Source: DFXE01 sp032054765
Lineage (GTDB): Bacteria > Bacteroidota > Bacteroidia > Bacteroidales > Tannerellaceae
Length of the DNA: 64,000 nt
Reading direction: 5' to 3'
Assembly: GCA_032054765.1 (NCBI GenBank)
Contig: DAMBSC010000006.1
Span: 124,001 to 188,000, forward strand
Positions 8,268-16,269 of the stretch are shown here, piece after piece; position 1 is the first letter of the stretch; each line of letters opens with the position of its first letter. The position numbers were made by a program, and so were the translations under genes. The notes beneath the pieces are model-generated. The model saw only the letters and a list, made by a program, of their open reading frames with translations. It did not search any database and was not told the DNA's origin.

Positions 8268-9926
8268 ATGAATAAGATTTGGCTGATTGCTTTGATAAGC
8301 ATTGCATTAGGTATCACGTCCTGCTCTAAAGACGATGATAAAACGGTGTACACTGTCATGTTCGAGACTGACGGCGGAACTCCGGTTCCTTCCGTCCAGA
8401 AGGTGGAAGAAGGAAGTACGGCGACTGCTCCGTCCACCGATCCGGTAAAGACAGGTTATGCGTTCGTATTCTGGCATGTAAGCGGAGCTACAACCGCTTA
8501 TAATTTCCAGACTCCGGTAAAAAGTAACATTACCCTGCATGCCAAGTGGCAGGAGGAAGCCACAGCCGAATACTGGCAGGTTACATGGGACCTGAATGGC
8601 GGAACGTGGCCTTCGGGAGATAACCATGCCACAAAGGTGTTGAAAGGGGGAACACTTGCTGAGCCAGCCGAGCCCATAAAATCCGGTAGTACGTTCGAGG
8701 GCTGGTACAAAGAGTCTGCATTAACCAACAAGGTTGCGTTTCCTTATGACGTAAGCAGTATTACAAATAATATTACGCTGTATGCCAAGTGGGGAACAGG
8801 AGGCCAGACCAGTGATATTTCCCTGGATAAGACCTCGCTCGAACTACATACTACCGACCGCGAGCGGCTTACGGCAACCACCTCAGCTACCGTTACATGG
8901 TCGACTTCCAACAAAGACGTGGCAATAGTGGACGATAAGGGGATAGTTACTGCTACGGGTGAAGGAACGGCCAACATTACGGCATCTGTTGGAAATAAAT
9001 CGGGCATATGTAAGGTTGTTGTTAAGCCCAGTATTATTGTTGGCGGATATGAAGGTTCAGGAACATCCTATCGTTTACTATGGAAAAACGGGGAAAAACT
9101 GGAAGTAAAAGATTACCAATCACCCGATATAATAAAGTCAGTCACAATTTACGAAGGTAATATATACATTGCCGGTACAATTACAGAAGCGGGTGGTTCT
9201 CGTAGCGCATCCATATCTAAAATAGAGACTGCTGTTCCGGGAGATCCTCTCGGAATGCGGGTTACCTCTACAGTTATGGAAATCAAGGGTAAAGCCTCTT
9301 TGGGAGAGCAAATGTTTATTTCCGACGGCGATGTATATCTGGCGGGTTATGATAAAGGTTACGGCGAGGAATACCGGGCAGCCGTATGGAAAAATGGGAA
9401 GATACAGCTTCTGACAGATAATGTATCCGGTGAAAATTATGCTTATTCCGTATTTGTAGCAGGAAATGATGTGTATGTGGCAGGACAATTAAACCAAAAA
9501 CCGGCATTATGGAAAAACGGGATAATACAAGAGCTAAAACTTCCTGCTGAATCACTTAACCAGGGAGACGCTCAGGCTGTAGCTGTTTTGGGAAGTGATG
9601 TATATGTAGTAGGCCATACAAAATATCGCAATCCTATACTCCCTACTGTACCAACATGGAAGTCTACATTGTGGAAAAACGGCACACCTACTGTACTTGA
9701 CGAAAATGGCGCTCTTTATTCCATTTTTACTAACGGGAATGACATATATACAGGAGGGGAGAAACTCTGGAAAAATGGTGTAATTCAAGAAATGGATATT
9801 TCCTCAATAATAAATTCAGTTTACGTATACGATAATGATGTATATATAACAAGCAGGAACGGCGTATGGATTAATGGCGTGAAACAGACTTGGGGAAACA
9901 ATGCTACATCTGTTTTTGTAAAATAA
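8268..9926 (+). CDS. Lipoprotein with two InlB B-repeats, BIG2 domain and WKNG repeats (copy 1)
   Basis: The protein has 552 residues. A lipoprotein signal (MNKIWLIALI to lipobox GITSC) is followed by SKDDD. Two Listeria-Bacteroides (InlB B-type) repeats lie at about 27-93 and 101-176, each ending in ITLHAKW or ITLYAKW. A bacterial Ig-like BIG2 domain lies at about 183-253 (WSTSNKDVAIVDDKGIVTATG). The C-terminal half is a series of segments with the pattern DVYVAG, spacer, LWKNG, likely blades of a propeller. It is expected on the cell surface, with binding or structural roles as inference only. Residues 20-222 are nearly identical to the next gene, which begins 44 bases downstream, so the pair is probably one operon. 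Confidence 0.88.
   Translation: MNKIWLIALISIALGITSCSKDDDKTVYTVMFETDGGTPVPSVQKVEEGSTATAPSTDPVKTGYAFVFWHVSGATTAYNFQTPVKSNITLHAKWQEEATAEYWQVTWDLNGGTWPSGDNHATKVLKGGTLAEPAEPIKSGSTFEGWYKESALTNKVAFPYDVSSITNNITLYAKWGTGGQTSDISLDKTSLELHTTDRERLTATTSATVTWSTSNKDVAIVDDKGIVTATGEGTANITASVGNKSGICKVVVKPSIIVGGYEGSGTSYRLLWKNGEKLEVKDYQSPDIIKSVTIYEGNIYIAGTITEAGGSRSASISKIETAVPGDPLGMRVTSTVMEIKGKASLGEQMFISDGDVYLAGYDKGYGEEYRAAVWKNGKIQLLTDNVSGENYAYSVFVAGNDVYVAGQLNQKPALWKNGIIQELKLPAESLNQGDAQAVAVLGSDVYVVGHTKYRNPILPTVPTWKSTLWKNGTPTVLDENGALYSIFTNGNDIYTGGEKLWKNGVIQEMDISSIINSVYVYDNDVYITSRNGVWINGVKQTWGNNATSVFVK
8326..8933 (+). repeat. Duplicated block, copy 1
   Basis: This 608-bp block pairs with 10029-10636 at a constant offset of 1703 bases without indels and with only scattered base differences. 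It covers the two InlB repeats and half of the BIG2 domain. Identity drops abruptly on both sides, although the flanks (signal peptide, 5' and 3' leaders) remain recognisably similar. Confidence 0.9.
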
Positions 9927-9970
9927 ACATCGAAAACAGAGAAATTATATAACTTAATAATGTATAAATT

Positions 9971-11656
9971 ATGAATAAGATTTGGCTGATTGTCTTGATA
10001 AGTATTTTAATGGGAACGGTTTCCTGCTCAAAGGACGATGATAAAACGGTTTACACTGTCATGTTCGAGACTGACGGCGGAACTCCGGTTCCTTCCGTCC
10101 AGAAGGTGGAAGAAGGAAGTACGGCGACTGCTCCGTCCACCGATCCGGTAAAGACAGGTTATGCGTTCGTATTCTGGCATGTAAGCGGAGCTACAACCGC
10201 TTATAATTTCCAGACTCCGGTAAAAAGTAACATTACCCTGCATGCCAAGTGGCAGGAGGAAGCCACAGCCGAATACTGGCAGGTTACATGGGACCTGAAT
10301 GGCGGAACGTGGCCTTCTGGAGATAACCATGCCACAAAGGTATTGAAAGGGGGAACACTTGTTGAGCCTGCCGAGCCCATAAAATCCGGTAGTACGTTCG
10401 AGGGTTGGTACAAAGAATCCGCATTAACCAACAAGGTTGCGTTTCCCTATGACGTAAGCAGTATTACAAATAATATTACGCTGTATGCCAAGTGGGTAAC
10501 AGGAGGCCAGACCGGTGATATTTCCCTGGATAAAACCTCACTCGAACTACATACTACCGACCGCGAGCGGCTTACGGCAACCACCTCTGCTACCGTTACA
10601 TGGTCGACTTCCAACAAAGACGTGGCAATAGTGGATCACCAAGGTGTAGTAACGGCAACGGGCGCGGGGAAAGCCGTGATTACGGCTACAACCGGAAATA
10701 AGTCGGCCGATTGTAATGTAGAAGTCGGTCATTCGGTAATCACAGGAATAGGAACGTCCATATGGAAAAACGGGGAACAGATCGATATAAAAAACTACAA
10801 TGCGCCCAAGACTATCAATTCGCTTTTTGTTTACGGGGGCGACATATATATTACCGGAACCAGAACGGATATAGTATCGGGCAGCACAACGGTCACCGAG
10901 TACAGTCAGGCTGTGGTGATCAGAGTGGAATGTCCCATTAAGGACGAGCCGAACACCCTGATATTTACAGACCAACTCCTTGAAACCAAAGCAAATGCTT
11001 CTTATGGGAATGATATATTTATTTCGTCAAACGGGGATATCTATGTTGCCGGTTATGAAGTAGCAAAAAACGAGAACAATAATTATTACCGCCGGTCGGT
11101 ATTGTGGAAAAACAACAAACTACAACCGGTGCTTTCGGATAGCGATGTGAGTAAAAACGCAGCTGTGAGGTCGGTTTTCGTAAGCGGCAATGATGTATAT
11201 GCAGTCGGAAACAACGGTTATTGGGCTGATGATGTCGTATGGAAAAACGGAAATATCGATCAGTATGAAATATTGAACAGACCTCCGGGAGACATCGATC
11301 AGGTGATAGGCCATTCGGTTTTTGTATCGGGTGATGATGTGTATGTGTCGGGAACAGCCCATTATAATAACAAATCCTATACGATACCCAAGCCGGTTTT
11401 GTGGAAAAATAATGTTCCCACGGTTCTTGAGACGGGGGGAACCAGTGGAGAGCTTTATTCGGTCTTCGTTTCGGGCAATGACGTGTACGCCGCAGGCAGT
11501 AAAGGTTTATGGAAAAACAATGTCTCTGTATTCAACGAGAGCATAAACGATGTATGTGTATATGGAAACGATGTGTATGCGGCAGGCGACGAGGGATTAT
11601 GGATAAATGGCATAAAACAACCCTGGGGAGCAGGTAAATCCGTCGTTGTAAAATAA
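9971..11656 (+). CDS. Lipoprotein with two InlB B-repeats, BIG2 domain and WKNG repeats (copy 2)
   Basis: This 561-residue tandem paralogue of the preceding gene has the same order: lipobox (GTVSC), SKDDD, two InlB B-repeats, BIG2, then DVYAAG/LWKNG blades. After about residue 222 the two proteins diverge strongly. The blades keep the pattern but not the sequence, so the presumed binding face differs. Leader bases before the ATG (ACTTAATAATG, then ATTATGAATAAG) and bases after the stop (AAATAAACATC, then AACAGAGAAATTATA) are also shared with copy 1, which fits a tandem duplication of a 1.7-kb unit. A run of eight C lies at 11683-11690 just downstream. Confidence 0.88.
   Translation: MNKIWLIVLISILMGTVSCSKDDDKTVYTVMFETDGGTPVPSVQKVEEGSTATAPSTDPVKTGYAFVFWHVSGATTAYNFQTPVKSNITLHAKWQEEATAEYWQVTWDLNGGTWPSGDNHATKVLKGGTLVEPAEPIKSGSTFEGWYKESALTNKVAFPYDVSSITNNITLYAKWVTGGQTGDISLDKTSLELHTTDRERLTATTSATVTWSTSNKDVAIVDHQGVVTATGAGKAVITATTGNKSADCNVEVGHSVITGIGTSIWKNGEQIDIKNYNAPKTINSLFVYGGDIYITGTRTDIVSGSTTVTEYSQAVVIRVECPIKDEPNTLIFTDQLLETKANASYGNDIFISSNGDIYVAGYEVAKNENNNYYRRSVLWKNNKLQPVLSDSDVSKNAAVRSVFVSGNDVYAVGNNGYWADDVVWKNGNIDQYEILNRPPGDIDQVIGHSVFVSGDDVYVSGTAHYNNKSYTIPKPVLWKNNVPTVLETGGTSGELYSVFVSGNDVYAAGSKGLWKNNVSVFNESINDVCVYGNDVYAAGDEGLWINGIKQPWGAGKSVVVK
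10029..10636 (+). repeat. Duplicated block, copy 2
   Basis: Partner of 8326-8933. The break at its right end falls inside the BIG2 coding sequence, directly after the codons for DVAIVD. Confidence 0.9.
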
Positions 11657-11691
11657 ACATCAAAAACAGAGAAATTATAATTCCCCCCCCT

Positions 11692-11844
11692 TTCAATTGC
11701 AGTCAGTTTTAACTGACTGATCAGGGATTAATTAGAGAGATCTTGTTTCTTATCGGCTTTAGCCGAACTGAATCTTTGGCTAAAGCCATTTATAAGATGG
11801 CATTAATTCTCAGTATCAGTCAGTTAAAACTGACTGCAATTGAA
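11692..11844. mobile_element. MITE-like P1-P2-P1 element with 30-bp perfect terminal inverted repeats
   Basis: The left end (11692-11721) is the exact reverse complement of the right end (11815-11844), 30 of 30 bases. Each end contains the P1 palindrome (11700-11719 and 11817-11836). Between them is the P2 hairpin (GGCTTTAGCC 11755-11764, GGCTAAAGCC 11778-11787). There is no coding capacity. A second copy of the architecture lies at 54522-54660, and partial copies are elsewhere in the window. No transposase and no clear target-site duplication are seen, so mobility is inferred from structure only. Confidence 0.75.
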
Positions 11845-11885
11845 GGGATTGCAATCCTTTAGCTTGTCTTTTAGCCTTTTTTTAC

Positions 11886-11893
11886 TACATTTG
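11886..11893 (+). promoter_or_regulatory. -7 box TACATTTG
   Basis: An exact TAnnTTTG match 24 bases before the ATG at 11918, supporting that start for the second kinase gene. Confidence 0.5.
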
Positions 11894-11917
11894 CTGTGAG
11901 TTATTGTGATATGCAAA

Positions 11918-13867
11918 ATGCAGGATATCAAAGAAATAGAATCATTACAAACTCTTTCCGGAAACATCCGTATGCGCGCTCTTATCCGTATGATAGCTAT
12001 CCTATTTATATGGATGGCAGGCAGCAGTAGTGTAGTTGCCGAAGATCATGAGTGGCAAGCGAAAAAACGGATGTGCGATTCATTGAAAAATGTACTGGCG
12101 ACACAAACCCTCACTCCTGCGGAGGAAACGAGCATTCGCTGGAAAATCGTGAACGGTTATGTTCTCTTTGCCGTAGACAGTGTAATAGCGTATGCGCCAT
12201 ATACCATTGAACTCGCTCATAACACAGGGGAACACTTTGCCGAGATGGATTGTCTTTCGCATCTCGGAGCGTCCTATTGTTTCGTTGGCGAGTATGACAA
12301 AGGTATTGCCTGCTTCGAACAGTTGGAAAAGAAGGCGCTACAACGGAACGACAAGCGGTTTCAGGAAAGGGCACTCGGACTGATCGCCTTTGCCTACATG
12401 CAGCAAGGGAAATATAATACGGCAATTGATTATTACATGAAGGCGTTGCCGTTGTGCGAGCAGGAAGAAGAATGGCTGGAAGGGCGCGTGATGATACTGA
12501 GCAACCTGGGCGAGATTTACCGGAAACTAAACAACCCCGTCATGGCCCTTCAATACCTTGACGAGGCAACGGTACAATGTGAAGGTCTGAAACAGGTACA
12601 TCAAAGCCGGTTTGAATGGAGAATCCCGCAGATATACAATGAATACGCCGCTATTTACCTGCAAAAAAAGGAGTTGGACAAGGCTACCCGGTATGCGTTG
12701 GAGGCAGACAGTATCAATACAGGTATCGGCATCATAAACAAATGCAACACCAAGATACTGCTGGCGAATATCTTTATGCAACGCGGCGGTTACGACCGGG
12801 CGCTGGAGTATGCCGCAGAGGCGATGACACAAGCCGACATGCTGAAAGACAACTACCTCCGGATGCAGGTATGGCATACCTTCTCCACCATATACCTTAT
12901 GCGTGGAATGTATCCCGAAGCCGAGGCATACGCGCTTAAAATACTGGAAATCGGTTCGACCGACATAGCTATCTCACGCGAAGCAGCAGCCAACCTCGTA
13001 CAGGCAAATATGCACACGAACAATATCAGGCAGGCGTCTTATTACTTCGGAAAGTATTCGGAACTGAACGACCGGTATTCGGATAAGAGTTTCCATAATA
13101 CCATATCGGACATGGCAATCAAGTACGAAACCAACAAGAAAGAAATGCGGATCGCCTCGCTTGAGAACGAACGCCGGTTGTACGTCTGGCTCGGTGTAGC
13201 CGGTATCCTGTTGCTGTCGGCGCTCGTTATCGTACTGTTGCAGACCATCCGCAACGCGCGCCGCGAAAAACAGCTGATCGCCACCCGTTCGGTACTCGAC
13301 GGCGAAATGAAAGAGCGGACTCGCCTGGCACACGACCTGCATGATCGCCTTAGCGGCAACCTCTCGGCTATAAAAATCGAACTGAACAACTATACCGACT
13401 CCCTGAACGACGTACGTGGCAGGCTCGATAACTGCATCCGCGACATACGTAGCGCAGCGCACAACCTGATGCCCGTTTCACTGCAATACGGTTTGAAAAC
13501 CGCTTTGTCCGACTTTGCCACTCAGTTTCCAAACGTACATTTCCATTTCTTCGGCGAAGAAAAAAATCTGGACGAACGGCTCGAATTTGTCATCTACTGC
13601 TGCGCCAGCGAACTGGTCAACAACTCCATCCGACACTCCGGTGCCGATGCCGTGAACATCCAACTGGTGCAAGACGAAAAGTACATCACACTGACCGTAC
13701 AGGATGATGGTTGCGGTTTCGACGAAAAAACAGTCCGCAAGGGACTCGGACTGAAAAGCATATACGACCGGGTAGCCTCCTGCAACGGAAAGATAGATAT
13801 TCAAACCTCACCGGGACAGGGTACGGAAACAATGATTGAGTTTAATATTGAAAATTTATACCGATGA
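11918..13867 (+). CDS. TPR sensor histidine kinase paired with LuxR-family regulator
   Basis: Start chosen at ATG 11918 (649 residues); the in-frame GTG at 11906 precedes it, and ATG 11972 would begin directly at the signal peptide (MRALIRMIAILFIW). Periplasmic TPR repeats cover about 90-400. A membrane helix lies at about 425-445, then HisKA_3 (DLHDRLSGN, with the preceding LAH) and HATPase_c (ELVNNSIRHSGA, DDGCGFD, GLGLKSIYDR). The C-terminal half closely resembles the kinase at 6264-8090, while the TPR sensor parts differ, so the two probably read different signals. The stop overlaps the regulator start by four bases (ATGA), showing translational coupling. Codon use is more GC-rich than in the core genes to the right. 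Confidence 0.93.
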   Translation: MQDIKEIESLQTLSGNIRMRALIRMIAILFIWMAGSSSVVAEDHEWQAKKRMCDSLKNVLATQTLTPAEETSIRWKIVNGYVLFAVDSVIAYAPYTIELAHNTGEHFAEMDCLSHLGASYCFVGEYDKGIACFEQLEKKALQRNDKRFQERALGLIAFAYMQQGKYNTAIDYYMKALPLCEQEEEWLEGRVMILSNLGEIYRKLNNPVMALQYLDEATVQCEGLKQVHQSRFEWRIPQIYNEYAAIYLQKKELDKATRYALEADSINTGIGIINKCNTKILLANIFMQRGGYDRALEYAAEAMTQADMLKDNYLRMQVWHTFSTIYLMRGMYPEAEAYALKILEIGSTDIAISREAAANLVQANMHTNNIRQASYYFGKYSELNDRYSDKSFHNTISDMAIKYETNKKEMRIASLENERRLYVWLGVAGILLLSALVIVLLQTIRNARREKQLIATRSVLDGEMKERTRLAHDLHDRLSGNLSAIKIELNNYTDSLNDVRGRLDNCIRDIRSAAHNLMPVSLQYGLKTALSDFATQFPNVHFHFFGEEKNLDERLEFVIYCCASELVNNSIRHSGADAVNIQLVQDEKYITLTVQDDGCGFDEKTVRKGLGLKSIYDRVASCNGKIDIQTSPGQGTETMIEFNIENLYR

Positions 13868-14481
13868 TACATCTGCATATTGTTGAAGACCATAAAATGG
13901 TGGTCGAAAGCCTCAGTAAACTGATAAACGAATCGGGTATTGCCACCGTTACGAACGTGTATCACACCATAGACTCCTGCCGTAGCGGACTTGCGGACAA
14001 CCTACCCGACATACTGCTCCTCGACATCGGCCTGCCCGACGGCGATGGTGTAGACTTCTGCGCCGAAGTAACCAAACAATACCCCACACTAAAGATCATT
14101 ATGCTCACCACCTACAAAGAATTTACCATTGCCCGCCGTGCCCTGCACAACGGAGCATCAGGATATATCCTGAAAAACGCCGAAGCCGAAGAAATGCTGC
14201 TCGGCATACAAACCGTCGGCAAAGGCGAACAATTCCTGTGTGAAGAGATCGACCTCCTATTACAAGACCGGACAGACGAAGAAATCATATGGCTATCAAA
14301 CCGCGAAAAAGAAATCCTGAAATACATAGCCGACGGCTACACCACCAAAGAAATAGCCGACGCCATCTCCCGCAACACCGAAACCGTAAAAACCAACCGC
14401 CGCAACCTCTTCATCAAACTAAACGCCCGCAACATGGCCGAACTCATCAAAAAAGGGTACGAAATGAGGTTGATCTGGTAA
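13864..14481 (+). CDS. LuxR/NarL-family response regulator
   Basis: The protein has 205 residues. The receiver domain (1-120) has the acidic pair Glu8-Asp9, phosphoacceptor Asp54 (LLLDIGLPDGDG), the Thr of MLTTY and the Lys of YILKNA. A LuxR-type helix-turn-helix (about 140-200) carries LSNREKEILKYIADGYTTKE and the recognition-helix region TVKTNRRNLF. It is the only regulator near two nearly identical kinase cores, so cross-phosphorylation is plausible. Its targets are unknown; the tandem lipoprotein genes between the kinases are reasonable candidates. It is convergent with rfbB, 20 bases away. Confidence 0.94.
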   Translation: MIHLHIVEDHKMVVESLSKLINESGIATVTNVYHTIDSCRSGLADNLPDILLLDIGLPDGDGVDFCAEVTKQYPTLKIIMLTTYKEFTIARRALHNGASGYILKNAEAEEMLLGIQTVGKGEQFLCEEIDLLLQDRTDEEIIWLSNREKEILKYIADGYTTKEIADAISRNTETVKTNRRNLFIKLNARNMAELIKKGYEMRLIW

Positions 14482-14501
14482 CTTCAGGTAATGTAAAGTT
14501 A

Positions 14502-15641
14502 TTAGCAATTCGTATAATGGTGATCATAATAAGCAATATAGTCACCAGTCAAAATATCATCTACCCATGATTGATTATCTAAATACCAGTAAATTGTTTT
14601 GACAATGCCATCTTCAAATTTTGTTTCTGGCTTCCAACCTAGTTCTGTTGTTATTTTATCAGGGTCAATAGCATAACGCATATCATGTCCAAGACGGTCT
14701 TTAACAAAGGTGATCAGATCATTATTTATCCAATCGATAGTGATTTCTCCATTTGCATCCAACTCTTTTCTTTTTAGAACTTTACGATATTCCGGTTGGT
14801 TCTTCATTATATCATGTATAGTTTTAATCGTTATTTTTACGATCTCTATATTTTGTTTTTCATTATGCCCTCCAACATTATATACTTCCCCTACTCTACC
14901 CTTTTGTAATACAGCATCTATAGCCTTACAATGATCTTCAACATAAAGCCAGTCTCTCACATTTGTTCCATCTCCATATACAGGTAATTGTTTACCTTCA
15001 AGGATATTCTTTATAATAAGAGGAATGAGCTTCTCTGGGAAATGATATGGGCCATAGTTATTCGAACACCGTGTGATAGTAACAGGCATCTTATATGTTT
15101 CAAAATAAGCCTTAACAAATAGATCTGCACTCGTTTTGGAAGCGCTATAAGGGCTACGCGGATCTAAAGGAGTTGATTCCGTAAAAAATCCTTCTGCACC
15201 AAGACTTCCATATACTTCGTCTGTCGAAACCTGGTGAAAACGGACATCTTCCTTCCAGATTGGATATCCGGATTCACCTTTTCCAGTTACCCAGGCCTGT
15301 TTAGCTGCTTCTAATAAATTTTGTGTACCCAGAATATTGGTGATTAGAAAAAGTTGCGGATTATCTATACTCCGATCTACATGGCTCTCCGCGGCAAAGT
15401 TAACAACACAATCAAATTTATACTTTAAGAATAGATTATCCAGTAATGAACGATCGCAAATATCCCCTTTAACAAATTCACACCGTTCGCATTCTAAATC
15501 CTTCTCAATTGTCTTTATATTACCTGCATACGTAAGTAAATCAAGAACAACAATATGTATTTCGGGATAGGTTGCTAACATATACTTAAGAAAATTAGCA
15601 CCTATAAAGCCTGCAGCGCCTGTGATAAGATATGTCTTCAT
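14502..15641 (-). CDS. rfbB: dTDP-glucose 4,6-dehydratase
   Basis: It converts dTDP-glucose to dTDP-4-keto-6-deoxyglucose on the path to dTDP-L-rhamnose for cell-surface polysaccharide. This extended SDR enzyme has the NAD-binding GAAGFIG (residues 8-14), VNFAAESHVDRSI, the catalytic STDEVYG and the YSASK tetrad, and CSNNYGPYHFPEKLIPL. Its 379 residues exceed the usual 330-360; the extra length lies in the C-terminal region around residues 275-310, as is common in Bacteroidetes. It lies 12 bases downstream of rfbC and is probably cotranscribed. rfbA and rfbD are not in the window. Confidence 0.96.
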   Translation of the reverse strand: MKTYLITGAAGFIGANFLKYMLATYPEIHIVVLDLLTYAGNIKTIEKDLECERCEFVKGDICDRSLLDNLFLKYKFDCVVNFAAESHVDRSIDNPQLFLITNILGTQNLLEAAKQAWVTGKGESGYPIWKEDVRFHQVSTDEVYGSLGAEGFFTESTPLDPRSPYSASKTSADLFVKAYFETYKMPVTITRCSNNYGPYHFPEKLIPLIIKNILEGKQLPVYGDGTNVRDWLYVEDHCKAIDAVLQKGRVGEVYNVGGHNEKQNIEIVKITIKTIHDIMKNQPEYRKVLKRKELDANGEITIDWINNDLITFVKDRLGHDMRYAIDPDKITTELGWKPETKFEDGIVKTIYWYLDNQSWVDDILTGDYIAYYDHHYTNC

Positions 15642-15653
15642 TATTACTGAGTT

Positions 15654-16211
15654 TTAATATGTAAAATTATATTCTGCTTCTGTAAAGAAAGGAGCTGACT
15701 GGTCTTTATCAGAAAGAACCAGCGCATTTTTATCTGTTATTTTCCAATCGATCCCCAATGTGTCATCGTCAAACCGTATTCCTCTTTCTAATTCATGCTT
15801 ATATGGATTATCCACTTTATAAGTAAAAACGGTTTTATTACTTAAAACATAAAAACCATGCGCAAATCCTTGTGGTATGAACAATTGTTTTTTATTGTCT
15901 TCATTAAGTTCTACAGCTATATGTTTTCCAAATGTTGGGGAACCTTTTCTTAAATCAACGGCTACATCCAGTACAGAACCCTGAATAACACGTACCAATT
16001 TAGCTTGAGAAAAAGGAGCCAATTGATAATGTAAACCTCGTAATACTCCGAAGGAAGAAGAAGATTCATTTTCCTGTATAAAGTCTGTTTCTCCAATAAA
16101 CTGTTTAAATTCTTCTGATTTATAGGCTTCAAAAAAATATCCCCGGGAGTCATTAAACACTTTCGGTTCAATAATAAACACCCCAGGGATACTTGTTTCT
16201 ATGTAATTCAT
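15654..16211 (-). CDS. rfbC: dTDP-4-dehydrorhamnose 3,5-epimerase
   Basis: The protein has 185 residues, the normal family length. It is a cupin-fold epimerase with the diagnostic opening GVFIIEPKVFNDSRGYFFE, the catalytic-His segment GVLRGLHYQ, LVRVIQGSVLDVAVDLR, and FIPQGFAHGFYVLSN with YKVDNPY near the active-site Tyr. It is first of a two-gene unit with rfbB on the minus strand and acts on the product of RfbB. Confidence 0.96.
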   Translation of the reverse strand: MNYIETSIPGVFIIEPKVFNDSRGYFFEAYKSEEFKQFIGETDFIQENESSSSFGVLRGLHYQLAPFSQAKLVRVIQGSVLDVAVDLRKGSPTFGKHIAVELNEDNKKQLFIPQGFAHGFYVLSNKTVFTYKVDNPYKHELERGIRFDDDTLGIDWKITDKNALVLSDKDQSAPFFTEAEYNFTY

Positions 16212-16269
16212 TTTACGTTCTTTTTATTTGAACGCAAAATAAACCTTTTTCGTGCACAAACGCAATGTT

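Noticed and set aside
8307..10330. Two similar minus-strand frames (8307-8627 and 10028-10330) as paired genes
   Set aside because: They mirror the duplicated block of the plus-strand lipoprotein genes; their similarity follows from the DNA duplication, and no promoter is seen.
11683..11690. A run of eight C as a phase-variation switch, also C runs near 63702 and 63731
   Set aside because: The runs lie outside coding regions and not between promoter boxes, so slippage would have no obvious effect.
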